Shown: positions 1 through 9,333, counted from the first letter of the stretch. The stretch: DNA of 55,771 nt from Lentisphaerae bacterium GWF2_45_14 (GCA_001804785.1 MHBG01000103.1:1-55771); one strand, 5' to 3'. The notes: generated from the sequence alone by a model not told the origin. Numbers and translations: made by a program.

Positions 1-182
1 AAAAGCTCTGACCGCTCCGGGCGGTTCCAGTCCGGTGGTCCTGCGATGGACTGACGCTCATCAATTCTCCGGATTCCTTCTAATCTTCAAAATTGGGTAA
101 TTCTTTGAACACATGGATTATCAAGCCCAGAAAAAATATTTTCAAGATGGTATACAATAAATATTAGCTATTTTATCAATCC
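1..182. other. Window edge, no gene seen
   Basis: This stretch lies downstream of the leftmost gene, which reads on the minus strand and stops at 183. A small GC-rich hairpin (arms ACCGC/GCGGT, 11-25) is followed on the minus strand by CAGAGCTTTT. That is at best a weak terminator. The rest is AT-rich and holds no open frame or tRNA-like fold that I can support. Confidence 0.4.
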
Positions 183-2417
183 TCAATGTCCTGTGTACCT
201 ACACCTAACAATTTCGTCTTTTTCCAATTCAATTGTTCCGGGCAACTTGAATTTGTTTTGCTGTCCGTTCTTTTCCAGAATCATTTCTTTGACTCCAAAA
301 ATGTCCAATTTAATCTTGGTTCCTCCCAGGCTTTTAATTTCGACTTCTTTAATTAATCCGTTTACCTTCGATGCACTTACCGAAAACGGCCCAGGTAAAC
401 GAATATTTGAAAAAGAGACATCTCTCCATTTATCAGGAACACCAACAAATAACTTTGTAACACCTGAATGCGTGTGTGCCAACATTTCAAGTAAAGCAGT
501 TGCGCACCCCATTGTTCCGTCAAGTTGCATCACTTCATTGCTTTCTTTCGGCTTACCCAAATCATGTCTGCGATGCGCCACTATGCCTCTGAAACGCGGA
601 AGATAAACAGTAGTCATTCCTTCATTCACAAATATTTCTTTCCACATATTCAGCAAAACAGACGGGGCATTGTTAAATCCAAGACGTGTCTGTAAAATGG
701 CGGCCCATGGTATACACCACTCGCTCCATTGCCCCATTCCCATTAGTATCCATTTATCTATTGAATTGTCAATGATTTCCTTCATCTCCTCATCCTGCTC
801 TACCGGCAGAGAATCAAAAGGATAGATGGATGCCAAATGCGAATGATGGCGATGGCACACCTCAAGATCCTGTTTTTCCCATACGGCGATTCTTTTCTCT
901 TTCATTTTATAAGAATCAACCCCTTCGATAACAGTGAAAGGAGCAACGCTTCTTTTCATTTCCTCCCAAGCGGAAGGAGGCTCTTTTCCGAGAATACCGC
1001 AGGATTCGAGCAATGCGTTCAGCAACATATGAATGGCGGCAAGCTGATAAGAGGGGTTTCGCCCCGCCGTTAAACCATTAGGATTACGGCATCCATATTC
1101 TGCGGATATGGCAAACGGAATAGCTAATTTGCCGTCACATTCCTCAAGCATTTCCTCGTAAACTCTCAATACGCCGCTCATAAACGGAAAAGCGCGCTTT
1201 TCAAGAAACTCTTTATCGCCCGAATATTTATAATAAAGCCAATAAAGTTGAGCCGTCCAGGCTCCGCAAGCTTGATCAAGAGTCGAGCCTGCGGAAATCC
1301 ATCCGCATTGGAAACCTCGGTCATCAACCGCATGTGTCAATAAAAGACCATCGTCAATCCCGAACATAACCTTTGCGTTATGGCGCATATTGGCCCAGAA
1401 AATATCCGACTCAAGCATATCAAAAAGTGGAGTTAGATGTTCTAGTTTTCCAATGGGAAAAGCCAATGTGTAAATTTGCTGAATGTTCACATTAAAGTGG
1501 TAATCACCGGACCATTGAGCACGGTGATATTCTTCTATCCAAGGGCCTTGTAATCCAGAAGGAGTGGTACTTTTCGGACTTGTTGCACAGGCAAATTTAT
1601 ATAGAGCATATTTATAAAACTTGTTGAAAAAATCTTCAGGTAAATTTATTTGGGGAACACCTTGCCAATAGTTATGCCACCACTCTTTATTTTCTTTTAT
1701 AAACAATTCTTCTTCAATATCTTTAAGCTTATCAAAAGCGTTATCAAACGCATCTTGATTGGAATCGCCCAGCTCAAGGGCAATCAGATAAGCGCCATCC
1801 AATTTCCCGCAGACGGAAGCGAGGGAAGGATCATCGGGACAGGACTGCGTCCAGCCTTTGATGTTATCGGACTCCATTGTCTCCGGAGCGTTAAATCCAT
1901 ATTTGCTCAGCCACTCCCGAGATTGCTCAAACTCCCATGAAGGTTTGATGATCACTTTGTCAATCATATTCTCATCGTCTTCAATCAATAAAAGATTCTC
2001 TTTGACCCCTAGATTCAACTTTAGCGTCATCCCAGAGCTTGTTATAACCAAAACCTCTCCTGTCTCATATTCAAGAACAGCTTTTTCAAGAGTTTCACCA
2101 TCATTGAGCTTGAATTCAAATCGTCCTACAGGAATGCGCTGCGGTCTGAAAACATTTTCCGGCCATTCCTTTCTAACAAAGACATCGTCGACTTTCTGAC
2201 ATTCATTAGACGTTGCCGCATCCACAACCTTCTTATAGGTTGTTCCCTCAAGCAGTGTTTCTCCTCCGCGATGATCCCAGAAATCAGCACGATTGACAGT
2301 GACATGTAGATTTTTTTCTCCCCACACCATTACACCAAAATTGCCATTCCCCATAACTATCCCGCACAATGTCCTGGGTATGGGAAAATCCAATTCAAAG
2401 GTTTCTATTTTGTTCAA
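183..2417 (-). CDS. GH95-like glycoside hydrolase (six-hairpin fold), cytoplasmic
   Basis: The 744-aa product resembles the (alpha/alpha)6-barrel catalytic domain of GH95 and related six-hairpin glycosidases. Visible marks are WSGDYHFNVNIQQIY near residue 303 and HRHHSHLASIYPFDSLP near residue 527, the counterparts of the GDYHLNINLQ and HRHVSHLYGLYP blocks of GH95 alpha-fucosidases. An N-terminal beta-rich region (about 1-230) precedes the helical barrel. There is no signal peptide, so it probably acts on imported oligosaccharides in the cytoplasm. The start is TTG at 2415-2417: GGGAG lies 7 nt upstream (2425-2429) and no better ATG exists. The TTG overlaps a TGA that ends a short upstream frame. 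The substrate (fucose, galactose or another sugar) cannot be decided from the sequence. Confidence 0.8.
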   Translation of the reverse strand: MNKIETFELDFPIPRTLCGIVMGNGNFGVMVWGEKNLHVTVNRADFWDHRGGETLLEGTTYKKVVDAATSNECQKVDDVFVRKEWPENVFRPQRIPVGRFEFKLNDGETLEKAVLEYETGEVLVITSSGMTLKLNLGVKENLLLIEDDENMIDKVIIKPSWEFEQSREWLSKYGFNAPETMESDNIKGWTQSCPDDPSLASVCGKLDGAYLIALELGDSNQDAFDNAFDKLKDIEEELFIKENKEWWHNYWQGVPQINLPEDFFNKFYKYALYKFACATSPKSTTPSGLQGPWIEEYHRAQWSGDYHFNVNIQQIYTLAFPIGKLEHLTPLFDMLESDIFWANMRHNAKVMFGIDDGLLLTHAVDDRGFQCGWISAGSTLDQACGAWTAQLYWLYYKYSGDKEFLEKRAFPFMSGVLRVYEEMLEECDGKLAIPFAISAEYGCRNPNGLTAGRNPSYQLAAIHMLLNALLESCGILGKEPPSAWEEMKRSVAPFTVIEGVDSYKMKEKRIAVWEKQDLEVCHRHHSHLASIYPFDSLPVEQDEEMKEIIDNSIDKWILMGMGQWSEWCIPWAAILQTRLGFNNAPSVLLNMWKEIFVNEGMTTVYLPRFRGIVAHRRHDLGKPKESNEVMQLDGTMGCATALLEMLAHTHSGVTKLFVGVPDKWRDVSFSNIRLPGPFSVSASKVNGLIKEVEIKSLGGTKIKLDIFGVKEMILEKNGQQNKFKLPGTIELEKDEIVRCRYTGH

Positions 2418-2556
2418 TTTAAATCTCCCGATAATAAAAGTCCGCCGACATAGCAGACAGTGTCTTCGAGTTTTTTGGAATCATCCAGGAAAAGTTTTCT
2501 CCTGCGTAGTTCTCAAGGCATTGAATCCAGCAATATTCAGATATTCGCGTATTTCT

Positions 2557-2597
2557 CTCATTCAGGTCTTTTCTCATTCAGGTCGCTCATTCAGGTC
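2557..2597. repeat. Three direct copies of a 12-mer
   Basis: CTCATTCAGGTC occurs at 2557-2568, 2573-2584 and 2586-2597, separated by 4 and 1 bases. It lies upstream of the GH95-like gene and next to the inverted-repeat element that begins at 2594. It could be a slipped-strand minisatellite or a regulator-binding cluster. Nothing here decides between these. Confidence 0.6.
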
Positions 2598-2845
2598 TGA
2601 CCATATTTTTAAATTGTAAGTCATTTATTGTCAAAATATTTATAGTCTTTTTTTGCCCAAAATAGCCCTTAGAGCTATTTTTTAACCATCAAAAAATTCG
2701 TATAAGAGTTTTTTGTCATCGTGTATAATTTTCTTAAAACTAATAAATATACCATAAAAAATAGCTTTAAGACCTTAAGAATGCAAATTTAAAAAATTAA
2801 AATCTTGGATATGAACAAGCTATAAACCTAAAATATGGTCTGACC
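2594..2845. mobile_element. MITE-like or IS-remnant segment with 16-bp inverted ends
   Basis: The left end reads GGTCTGACCATATTTT (2594-2609). The right end reads AAAATATGGTCTGACC (2830-2845). The right end's reverse complement matches the left end at 15 of 16 positions. The 220 bp between them is very AT-rich and noncoding. No target-site duplication is visible (CATTCA on the left, GAAACG on the right). The right end abuts the transposase remnant, so this may be the debris of one insertion sequence rather than an independent MITE. Confidence 0.45.
2659..2683 (+). terminator. Weak terminator-like hairpin in AT-rich segment
   Basis: Arms AAAATAGC (2659-2666) and GCTATTTT (2674-2681) enclose a 7-base loop, and the T-run continues to 2683. 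The stem is mostly A-T pairs. No gene on the plus strand ends here, so it may be internal structure of the mobile-element debris rather than a working terminator. Confidence 0.3.
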
Positions 2846-2850
2846 GAAAC

Positions 2851-3282
2851 GAAGAAACAAAACAAGGCGGAAATTATGTCATCAGCTACGATGCAAAAAG
2901 CCTGCGCCTGCGCGAACGGCGACTCTATGAAAAGACCGATGAATTCCGTGAAAAATATCGAAAATGCTCGGGAATTGAAGGGCTGTTCGGGCGGCTGAAA
3001 CAAACGACAGTTCTGAGACGTTTGCGAATCAGGGGTAAAATAGCTGTATTCAACAACATATATTTGATTTTGACAGGCCACAACATCATGCAGATGGCAA
3101 AGTTTTACAAAATGAAACCCGTCCAGGAACAAAAAATCTTTATACAATCACTTCAAACAAGCTTTGCTGTGAAATCTTTCTCCTTGCAACGATGCGATGT
3201 ATTCCAGTTGGCAAGGTTTTTACGTTTGCGATTTTATCAGGCCGCAGACTTTTGGCGGGACCATCGCATTACAGCGGCCTAA
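2851..3282 (+). pseudogene. C-terminal remnant of an IS1182-like DDE transposase
   Basis: An open frame with no usable start carries the C-terminal signature of DDE transposases of the IS1182-like group: LRLRERRLYEKTDEFREKYR, CSGIEGLFGRLKQTT, LRRLRIRGKIAVFNNIYLI and GHNIMQMAKF (about 2890-3110). In intact relatives this block, with the last catalytic Glu in xxGIEG, closes a protein of 450-550 aa. The N-terminal two thirds, including the other catalytic Asp residues, is missing, and an inverted-repeat segment ends just before it. The frame then runs on through unrelated-looking sequence to a stop at 3282. It is a dead fragment marking a past insertion. Confidence 0.7.
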
Positions 3283-3312
3283 TAAAATCATTACCATAAT
3301 TTCCATGAGGGC

Positions 3313-3341
3313 TTGACTTTTCTCTTCCTAAATCTTATAGT
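3313..3341 (+). promoter_or_regulatory. Sigma70-type promoter of the regulator-pseudopilin-DUF4838 operon
   Basis: A -35 box TTGACT (3313-3318) and a -10 box TATAGT (3336-3341) are separated by exactly 17 bases. The regulator ATG follows 32 bases downstream. This is the best-looking vegetative promoter in the window. Confidence 0.65.
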
Positions 3342-3365
3342 ATCTCACAGAACCTTATGGGATCT
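3334..3365 (+). promoter_or_regulatory. Direct repeat over the -10/+1 region, candidate operator
   Basis: CTTATAGTATCT (3334-3345) and CTTATGGGATCT (3354-3365) match at 10 of 12 positions. Their starts are 20 bp apart, about two helical turns. They overlap the -10 box and the transcription start, where a repressor would block initiation. The adjacent GntR/LacI-type regulator is the obvious candidate for autoregulation, which is inference. Confidence 0.4.
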
Positions 3366-3372
3366 TTAAGAA

Positions 3373-4485
3373 ATGAAAAACATAGAACTCAAAAGCGAAA
3401 ATATTTACAAGCTCCTCAGGGGGAAGATTACTTCAGGGGAGTACCCGGACGGCTTAAAGTTTGTTCCGGAAATAGCCCTTTCCAAAGAACTGGGAGTGGC
3501 AAAAGTCACTTTGCGTTCCGCCTTAGAAAAACTGGAAAATGACGGACTCATCTTGAGAATACACGGGAAAGGGACGTTCGTACGCGGCAGGAAGGGAAAA
3601 GCATCCATTCTTGTAATTACGCAGGGATTCAACAATTTTGCAAATCCGTCCGCCCATATTCTCGACGGGATAAAAGAAAGGGCGTCTTCCGACGGTGTAG
3701 AGGTTCTTATTGCCGAAAGGCAATTTATAGAATCCCTTTCCGGCGCTGAGCTTGCCGCATTCTGCTGTAAGGAAAATATTTTAGGGATTATCCCGATTAT
3801 GTCGTTTTTTTTAGGACGTGAGCGGATTCTGGAAATATTGAAAACTTCCGGTCTTCCGGTGGTATTACCCCATGCGCACCGCCATGATTACAAAACCACC
3901 GGCTTTGCGGTGACTGTAGTCAGAGAAGATGACGGATGGCGTTCCGCAATCGAATACCTGAGCTCTTGCGGGCATTCCAAGATAGCCTCTATAATTCACG
4001 ACGACGCTCCGGCGATAAGGGGCTACAGTCTTGACGAACACAAGAAACTCCTTGAGCAAAACGGCTTGGATGCCGAAGATTCCCTTACCGTCCTCATACC
4101 ATATGAAAGAGAACATGTGAAAAAAACGGTTTTTTCCTTCATGAAAATGAAAACCCCGCCGACATGTATCCTGTGTTATTCGGATTATTTCGCGATACAT
4201 GTTTACGACGCACTGAAGGATCTTTCGCTTCGAATCCCCGCCGATGTAGCCGTTATGGGAACCTGCGGCTATCCGGGCGCAGTATTCATGAATCCTTCGC
4301 TTTCCACCATAGATTACCAATACAAAAAACTCGGGTCAATGGCCTTTGACACGCTGGCCGCCTCTGGCGAATGGTTTGGCCCCGATGCTATTTCGGCGGT
4401 TCCTCAGGTTTTTATTGATCCCGTTCTTACGATAAGAGCAAGTACAAAGATAAAAAGAATCGAAAAGGTGATACAATATGCGTAA
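3373..4485 (+). CDS. GntR-type transcriptional regulator with LacI-like sugar-binding domain
   Basis: Residues about 1-70 form a GntR winged helix-turn-helix; the motifs [19 protein letters not shown] and [12 protein letters not shown] are visible. Residues about 78-360 resemble the periplasmic-binding-protein effector domain of LacI/GalR and AraR ([10 protein letters not shown]..., [15 protein letters not shown]). This is the architecture of arabinose-repressor-like sugar sensors. The gene's last codons overlap the start of the pseudopilin gene by 8 bp, and a secreted glycosidase follows. It therefore probably senses a sugar released by that enzyme and controls the operon, including itself, through the direct repeat just upstream. 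The inducer is unknown. Confidence 0.88.
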   Translation: MKNIELKSENIYKLLRGKITSGEYPDGLKFVPEIALSKELGVAKVTLRSALEKLENDGLILRIHGKGTFVRGRKGKASILVITQGFNNFANPSAHILDGIKERASSDGVEVLIAERQFIESLSGAELAAFCCKENILGIIPIMSFFLGRERILEILKTSGLPVVLPHAHRHDYKTTGFAVTVVREDDGWRSAIEYLSSCGHSKIASIIHDDAPAIRGYSLDEHKKLLEQNGLDAEDSLTVLIPYEREHVKKTVFSFMKMKTPPTCILCYSDYFAIHVYDALKDLSLRIPADVAVMGTCGYPGAVFMNPSLSTIDYQYKKLGSMAFDTLAASGEWFGPDAISAVPQVFIDPVLTIRASTKIKRIEKVIQYA

Positions 4486-5182
4486 AAGAAAAGTATGCTT
4501 CACACTTATCGAACTGCTGGTTGTCATTTCTATAATAGCAATCCTTGCGAGCATGCTTCTGCCGGCGCTTTCGAAATCGCGGGAAAAGACTAGGGCCATA
4601 TATTGCATGGGGAACCTCAAACAGCTCGGAAGCGCTTTCATGAATTATACCGACGATTACGGCGGCAATGCCCCGGACAGTCTATCGGTGGCCAACTGGC
4701 TTTTCGGGCCGAGGGAATCACTTTATGTGTCTCAGACTCTGGCTCCTTATATTAATTACGACAAATTTGCAACACAAGAAGAAGCCGAAGCCGCGCCACC
4801 TCCCCCCGCGGCGCTCTGCCCGTCAGGCAGACTTGATGGAACATTCAACAGCAAAACAAGTTCCGGCGTTCCTAACGTGAGTTATGGGATGAACTATTTT
4901 TTCCGTCAAAGCGTAAGCACAAACTATAAATATTGTGGGAAAATAGCGAAAGTGAGAGCAGCGTCGATTCGCTGTCTTTTCGGAGAAATCACGAATGAAA
5001 TCGACTCTGTAGGCCCAGGATGGCTTTATACGCTGTCGCGGATAGCCAGCCTCCGCCATTTAAGCGGTTCGAACATCATCTTTCTTGACCTTCATGCCGC
5101 GTACTACAAAAGCTCACAACTGAGCGTACTTGCGGGAAACTCAGCCGAAGCGGTTAATGAATTTTGGCATAACAATCCATAA
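4478..5182 (+). CDS. Type II secretion-like pseudopilin, Lentisphaerota type
   Basis: The 234-aa protein has a type IV prepilin leader: six basic or polar residues, then [17 protein letters not shown] with Glu at +5. The residue before the cleavage site is Cys7 instead of the usual Gly. The body ([18 protein letters not shown]... ending in a histidine-containing C-terminal block) matches the large family of single pseudopilins multiplied in Lentisphaerota and Planctomycetota. A strong Shine-Dalgarno (AAGGTGAT, 5 nt spacing) supports the start. The gene overlaps the upstream regulator by 8 bp and precedes the DUF4838 glycosidase by about 30 bp. Family knowledge gives no proven function; the context suggests substrate-specific surface attachment or secretion. 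Confidence 0.85.
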   Translation: MRKRKVCFTLIELLVVISIIAILASMLLPALSKSREKTRAIYCMGNLKQLGSAFMNYTDDYGGNAPDSLSVANWLFGPRESLYVSQTLAPYINYDKFATQEEAEAAPPPPAALCPSGRLDGTFNSKTSSGVPNVSYGMNYFFRQSVSTNYKYCGKIAKVRAASIRCLFGEITNEIDSVGPGWLYTLSRIASLRHLSGSNIIFLDLHAAYYKSSQLSVLAGNSAEAVNEFWHNNP

Positions 5183-5211
5183 AAAATCAAATATTGAAAA
5201 AGGGAGTCCAA

Positions 5212-8172
5212 ATGGTAGCGAAGATATTCTTGTCTCTGTGCTCGGTAATCTTAAGCATAAGCGCCTACGCAGAATCATTCAACTACAAGAGCGAACTCGA
5301 ATCTGGAAAGCTGAAATACATTCAAAGCAGCGGATTTAAAAACGGCTCGGTAAATATTGTAAAAGACGACTATGTCAAAACACCCGGAGTTTTGCGTATC
5401 TCAAGTGAAAACCTCAAAGGAACTTCATTTACAGGCGCTAACTTCATGATACCTAAAGAGACAATCAATTCACTGAAAGGAAAACCTATCGTATTCAAAT
5501 TTCTTGTAAAACATGTAAAAGGCAGTTCCGTACTCAACTACAGGATGCGCGCGTTCAAGGGCGGAAAAGATAAATATGAATTCATATTGGCTTCACCGGA
5601 AGTTCCATTCAAAGGAGAAATCGGCAAATGGCTCCCGATGGAAATAAAATGCCGCTTCCCGGATGACCCCCAAATAGACATTGTCGATTTCCATGGCGGG
5701 ATACGCCTGACCACGGATACGACCGAGTACCTCATCGATGAACCGGTAATAGAAGAGCTTGAAGAAACGGGGGATTTAAAATTCGAATCACCCCTCATGT
5801 GCTACCCGCCCGATAAGACGAGTCAGAAAATGGAAATAGTCAAAGACGGCAAACCCTTCGCCGCCATCGTTACGGAAAATACCCCGTCCGCATGCGTCAA
5901 ATACGCAGTGAAGGAACTCAACGAACATATCGAACTATGCACGGGAACAAAACTTCCAGTAATAAACGATTCCGATGATTTCAATGGGCCCCGTATACAC
6001 ATAGGAAAAACAGCGCTCACTGAAAGATACTGCGTCTCGCCGGATTATCTTCCAGACGATTCGTGGCTCATAAGAAGCGTAGACGGCAACATAATCATAA
6101 GCGGGGGTGACAATAAATCCAATCTTTCACCATTGTCAAAGGACCTTGTGCCTTTCGGGACTCTCTACGGCGTCTATGAATTCCTTGAACGCTTTCTTGA
6201 AGTCCGCTGGTACTGGCCGGGGAAAATTGGGACAGTGGCACCACAGATGAAAGATTTTGCGATTGAGGGAATCAACATCAGCGGAAGACCGTCCTATTCC
6301 GTCAGGTTCGCTTGGTACAGTGTTCACGGTGATTCGGAAATAAGCAAAGAAGACAGCATGATATGGTGGCGCAGAATGCGTTGGGGCGGGCTTGGCGGAA
6401 GCCCTATCGGAATGCACTCATTCAATTCATGGCCCGAACGATTCGGGAATACAAATCCCGAATATTTCGCGGTGCAGACTGACGGTAAAGCAATGGTGAA
6501 AGGCGGCCCTGGAGTCGGAGGCGGACACGTCTGCATGAGTAATCCTGATGTTTTGAAGCAGATAATCGCTGACAAGCTCGCGGAATTCGATAAATACCCT
6601 TGGAAAAAGTATTCGCCTGTAATGCCCGGCGATTCAAATGATCTCTATTACTGCCGCTGCCAGCTTTGCCAGTCAAAATTAGATATTACAAAGCCCCAAA
6701 AGTCCGGCAAATGCAGCAATGCCACATGGGGTTTCGTAAATAAAGTCGCTTCAGAAATATACAAAAGCCATCCCGACAGGTTCATAAGCTGCTGTGCATA
6801 TGGAGACTATTTAGACGTTCCCGACTGTCCGCTTCTCTCCAACGTAGCTGTTACCCTCTGTTTAGGCCGCGCGCTGCCGAACAATATCTACAACATCGAC
6901 AGCAAGAAAAAATACTATGCCGATATCATTGCGGCTTGGACAAAAAGCGGAGCCTCCCTATATATATGGGACTATTGGGATACTCCGAGACGACACAAGG
7001 GCACTTATGGCGCACCTTCCATATTCCCGAGGGCAATCAAAGAATATTTACTTCTCGACTGCGGAAGGGTCAAAGGCCACGCGATAGAACTCTGTGAAAT
7101 CGCAAGCGATGGTACTATTCTCAATAAATGGGCGGACTGGATTTATGATTCGCTTAATGTCTATGTCGGCATGCGTTTACTCTGGGATATGGATAGCGAT
7201 CCAGAAACAATACTGAATGAATTCTATCTGGAGTTCTACGGCCCGGAGGCAGCTCCGTTGATAAAGAAATTCTATGACGAAATGGAAGCCGCCTACGAAA
7301 ATCCCGATACCAAGGGCGGCCCTGAATTCCAGTGGTACTGGGAAACAATCTGGCTCAAGACTTATCCGCCCGAATTCGTCAACAGGGTAATGGGATACCT
7401 CAGAAAAGCGGTTGAAGTCACCGAAGACAAAGAACCCTTCAACGCAAGGGCACGCAAGACCCTTGAGGGCTTTCTGCCCTTCCATAAAATCAGCATGAAA
7501 TTTTCAGGCGTCAAGGCCGATGAAAAAAAGTCAATCGCGGTTCCCAAAACCGATAATGCTCCGGAAATCAACGGCAAGGATGATGACGAATGCTGGAAAA
7601 CAGCGCCCGAAACATCAAGGTTCGTCGACAGTTTCATAATGTACGACCTGAAAAGCGTAACAACGGTAAAAGTCTCTTCCGACAAAGACTTTATCTATTT
7701 CTTCATAAAGGCTCTTTTTCCGGAAGGAGCGAAACTCAAGACAGAGGTTCCGGCAGGTAGCCGCGACCGTTTTTCCTGGAGCGATGAAAGCTGTGAGATT
7801 TTCCTCGTTCAGGGTCAGAAAAAATATCAATTCATCATCAGTCCCAGCAATTCGATGCTCGACATCTTTCATCCCGACATTGCCGTAGATCTCAAACTTT
7901 CCGAAGCCATAAAATGGAACTGTGAGGGCGTCAAATACGAAACGGCAGTCAATAACGACTTCTGGACGGCGGAATTGGCAATCCCGTTCAAGTCTCTCGG
8001 GCTTGAAAGACCCTCGGAGGAAAATCCATGGAAAGTCAACTTCACCAGAAACTACTTCTATCGGGGAAAAGACAAAGACACCTGGCAGGGCGAACTCTCA
8101 TGCTGGAATCCGACCTTCGGGTCCTTCCACAACGTTGAAAAGTTCGGAAAACTTTATATTACGGGACAGTAA
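5212..8172 (+). CDS. Secreted DUF4838 glycosidase-like protein with C-terminal CBM9-like domain
   Basis: I chose ATG 5212 over an in-frame TTG at 5194 because GGGAG lies 6 nt before it. The 986-aa product then begins with a clean signal peptide (cut after AYA, residue about 20). Residues about 25-175 are a beta-sandwich-like region. About 190-340 resembles the alpha-glucuronidase N-terminal domain (GVYEFLERFLEVRWYWPG). About 350-720 is the DUF4838 barrel (MPGDSNDLYYCRCQLCQ). About 770-985 resembles a family 9 carbohydrate-binding module (PEINGKDDDECWKTA). It is likely a periplasmic or surface enzyme acting on a polysaccharide side chain. No biochemical activity can be assigned. It is the third gene of the regulator-pseudopilin operon. 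Confidence 0.85.
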   Translation: MVAKIFLSLCSVILSISAYAESFNYKSELESGKLKYIQSSGFKNGSVNIVKDDYVKTPGVLRISSENLKGTSFTGANFMIPKETINSLKGKPIVFKFLVKHVKGSSVLNYRMRAFKGGKDKYEFILASPEVPFKGEIGKWLPMEIKCRFPDDPQIDIVDFHGGIRLTTDTTEYLIDEPVIEELEETGDLKFESPLMCYPPDKTSQKMEIVKDGKPFAAIVTENTPSACVKYAVKELNEHIELCTGTKLPVINDSDDFNGPRIHIGKTALTERYCVSPDYLPDDSWLIRSVDGNIIISGGDNKSNLSPLSKDLVPFGTLYGVYEFLERFLEVRWYWPGKIGTVAPQMKDFAIEGINISGRPSYSVRFAWYSVHGDSEISKEDSMIWWRRMRWGGLGGSPIGMHSFNSWPERFGNTNPEYFAVQTDGKAMVKGGPGVGGGHVCMSNPDVLKQIIADKLAEFDKYPWKKYSPVMPGDSNDLYYCRCQLCQSKLDITKPQKSGKCSNATWGFVNKVASEIYKSHPDRFISCCAYGDYLDVPDCPLLSNVAVTLCLGRALPNNIYNIDSKKKYYADIIAAWTKSGASLYIWDYWDTPRRHKGTYGAPSIFPRAIKEYLLLDCGRVKGHAIELCEIASDGTILNKWADWIYDSLNVYVGMRLLWDMDSDPETILNEFYLEFYGPEAAPLIKKFYDEMEAAYENPDTKGGPEFQWYWETIWLKTYPPEFVNRVMGYLRKAVEVTEDKEPFNARARKTLEGFLPFHKISMKFSGVKADEKKSIAVPKTDNAPEINGKDDDECWKTAPETSRFVDSFIMYDLKSVTTVKVSSDKDFIYFFIKALFPEGAKLKTEVPAGSRDRFSWSDESCEIFLVQGQKKYQFIISPSNSMLDIFHPDIAVDLKLSEAIKWNCEGVKYETAVNNDFWTAELAIPFKSLGLERPSEENPWKVNFTRNYFYRGKDKDTWQGELSCWNPTFGSFHNVEKFGKLYITGQ

Positions 8173-8251
8173 CGAGAATTATCTCTCTATAAATCTTTCC
8201 CTGTCAGCGACATGGCGCTGGCTGTGAACAAAACTCCTCACTTTCCCGCTT

Positions 8252-9262
8252 CTACTTGACCTCAAGAAGCCATTTGTGCTTGTCTTCGCAGTCCCCGCGC
8301 TGAATGCCAGTCATTCTTTCATACAATTTCTTCAAACAGGGGCCTATTTCGGAAACACCGTAGTCAATGAGGCCCGATTCGCTCATTATTTTTCCGACCG
8401 GGGTTATGACCACGGCAGTACCGCAGGCACCCACCTCAGCGAATTCAGGAAGTTCATCCCTGTGAATCTTTCTTTTCTCGACCTTCATTCCGAGGTCTTC
8501 GGCAATTTTCATAAGTGAGAGGTTCGTTATGCTCGGAAGTATTGACTTTGATTCCGGTGTCACATATCTGCCATCTTTGGTGATTGCGATAAAATTGCTT
8601 GTTCCAAACTCGTCAATATACTGATGTGATGTGGGATCAAGGAAAAGATCGACCTCCGCACCTTTCCCGTGAGCTATGCTTTTCGCCTTGAGGCCCGCCG
8701 CATAGTTGCCGGCGACCTTGACGTGTCCTGTCCCGCCCGGTGCGGCCCTGTCATAATCCTCCATTATGTATGCGGTAACCGGTTTGATGCCGCCTTTATA
8801 ATAGGGTCCGACCGGCATAACCAGTATGATAAGTTCATATTCCCGGCTCGGCGCTATTCCTATCTGCGGACTTGTTCCTATCACCAGCGGACGGATATAA
8901 AACGAGCCTTCGGACTCATACGGAGGTACGTATTCGATATTGTCCTTTATTACCCTGAGTAGTCCGTCCAGAAAAAGTTCATGGGGAATCTCCGGCGCAA
9001 CAATGTGGTCAAGCGTACGGTTCAATCTTTTGATATTTTCCCAGGGACGAAAAATCTTGAGCGTGCCGTCTTTGTGTCTAAATGCTTTAAGTCCCTCAAA
9101 GCAAGCCTGTCCGTAGTGAAGACACACCGCGGCCACCGAAAGAGATATGTTGAAGTCATTGTAGAGCTTTCCTGTATCCCATGCGCCGTCCTTATATCTG
9201 AAGCGGATGTGGGACTTTACGGGCATAAAGCTGAAGCCCAGATTATTCCAGTCAATTTGCAT
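8252..9262 (-). CDS. ilvE: Branched-chain amino acid aminotransferase
   Basis: A fold-type IV PLP aminotransferase of the long (class II, eukaryote-like) BCAT group. The PLP lysine is Lys182 in GGTGHVKVAGNYA, and the substrate-side blocks FEGLKAFRHKDG and GTSNFIAI are present. It interconverts Leu, Ile and Val with their 2-oxo acids in the cytoplasm, the last step of branched-chain synthesis. At 336 aa it has the family length. It stands alone, convergent with the DUF4838 gene 79 bp away and divergent from the Pal-like lipoprotein. The Shine-Dalgarno is poor, but the N-terminus fits the family start. Confidence 0.95.
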   Translation of the reverse strand: MQIDWNNLGFSFMPVKSHIRFRYKDGAWDTGKLYNDFNISLSVAAVCLHYGQACFEGLKAFRHKDGTLKIFRPWENIKRLNRTLDHIVAPEIPHELFLDGLLRVIKDNIEYVPPYESEGSFYIRPLVIGTSPQIGIAPSREYELIILVMPVGPYYKGGIKPVTAYIMEDYDRAAPGGTGHVKVAGNYAAGLKAKSIAHGKGAEVDLFLDPTSHQYIDEFGTSNFIAITKDGRYVTPESKSILPSITNLSLMKIAEDLGMKVEKRKIHRDELPEFAEVGACGTAVVITPVGKIMSESGLIDYGVSEIGPCLKKLYERMTGIQRGDCEDKHKWLLEVK

Positions 9263-9333
9263 TTCAAAAATCCATTTCTATTATTTTTAGGATTGAATCA
9301 TATAAAAAAAAACTCTAAATAATTTACTTACAC

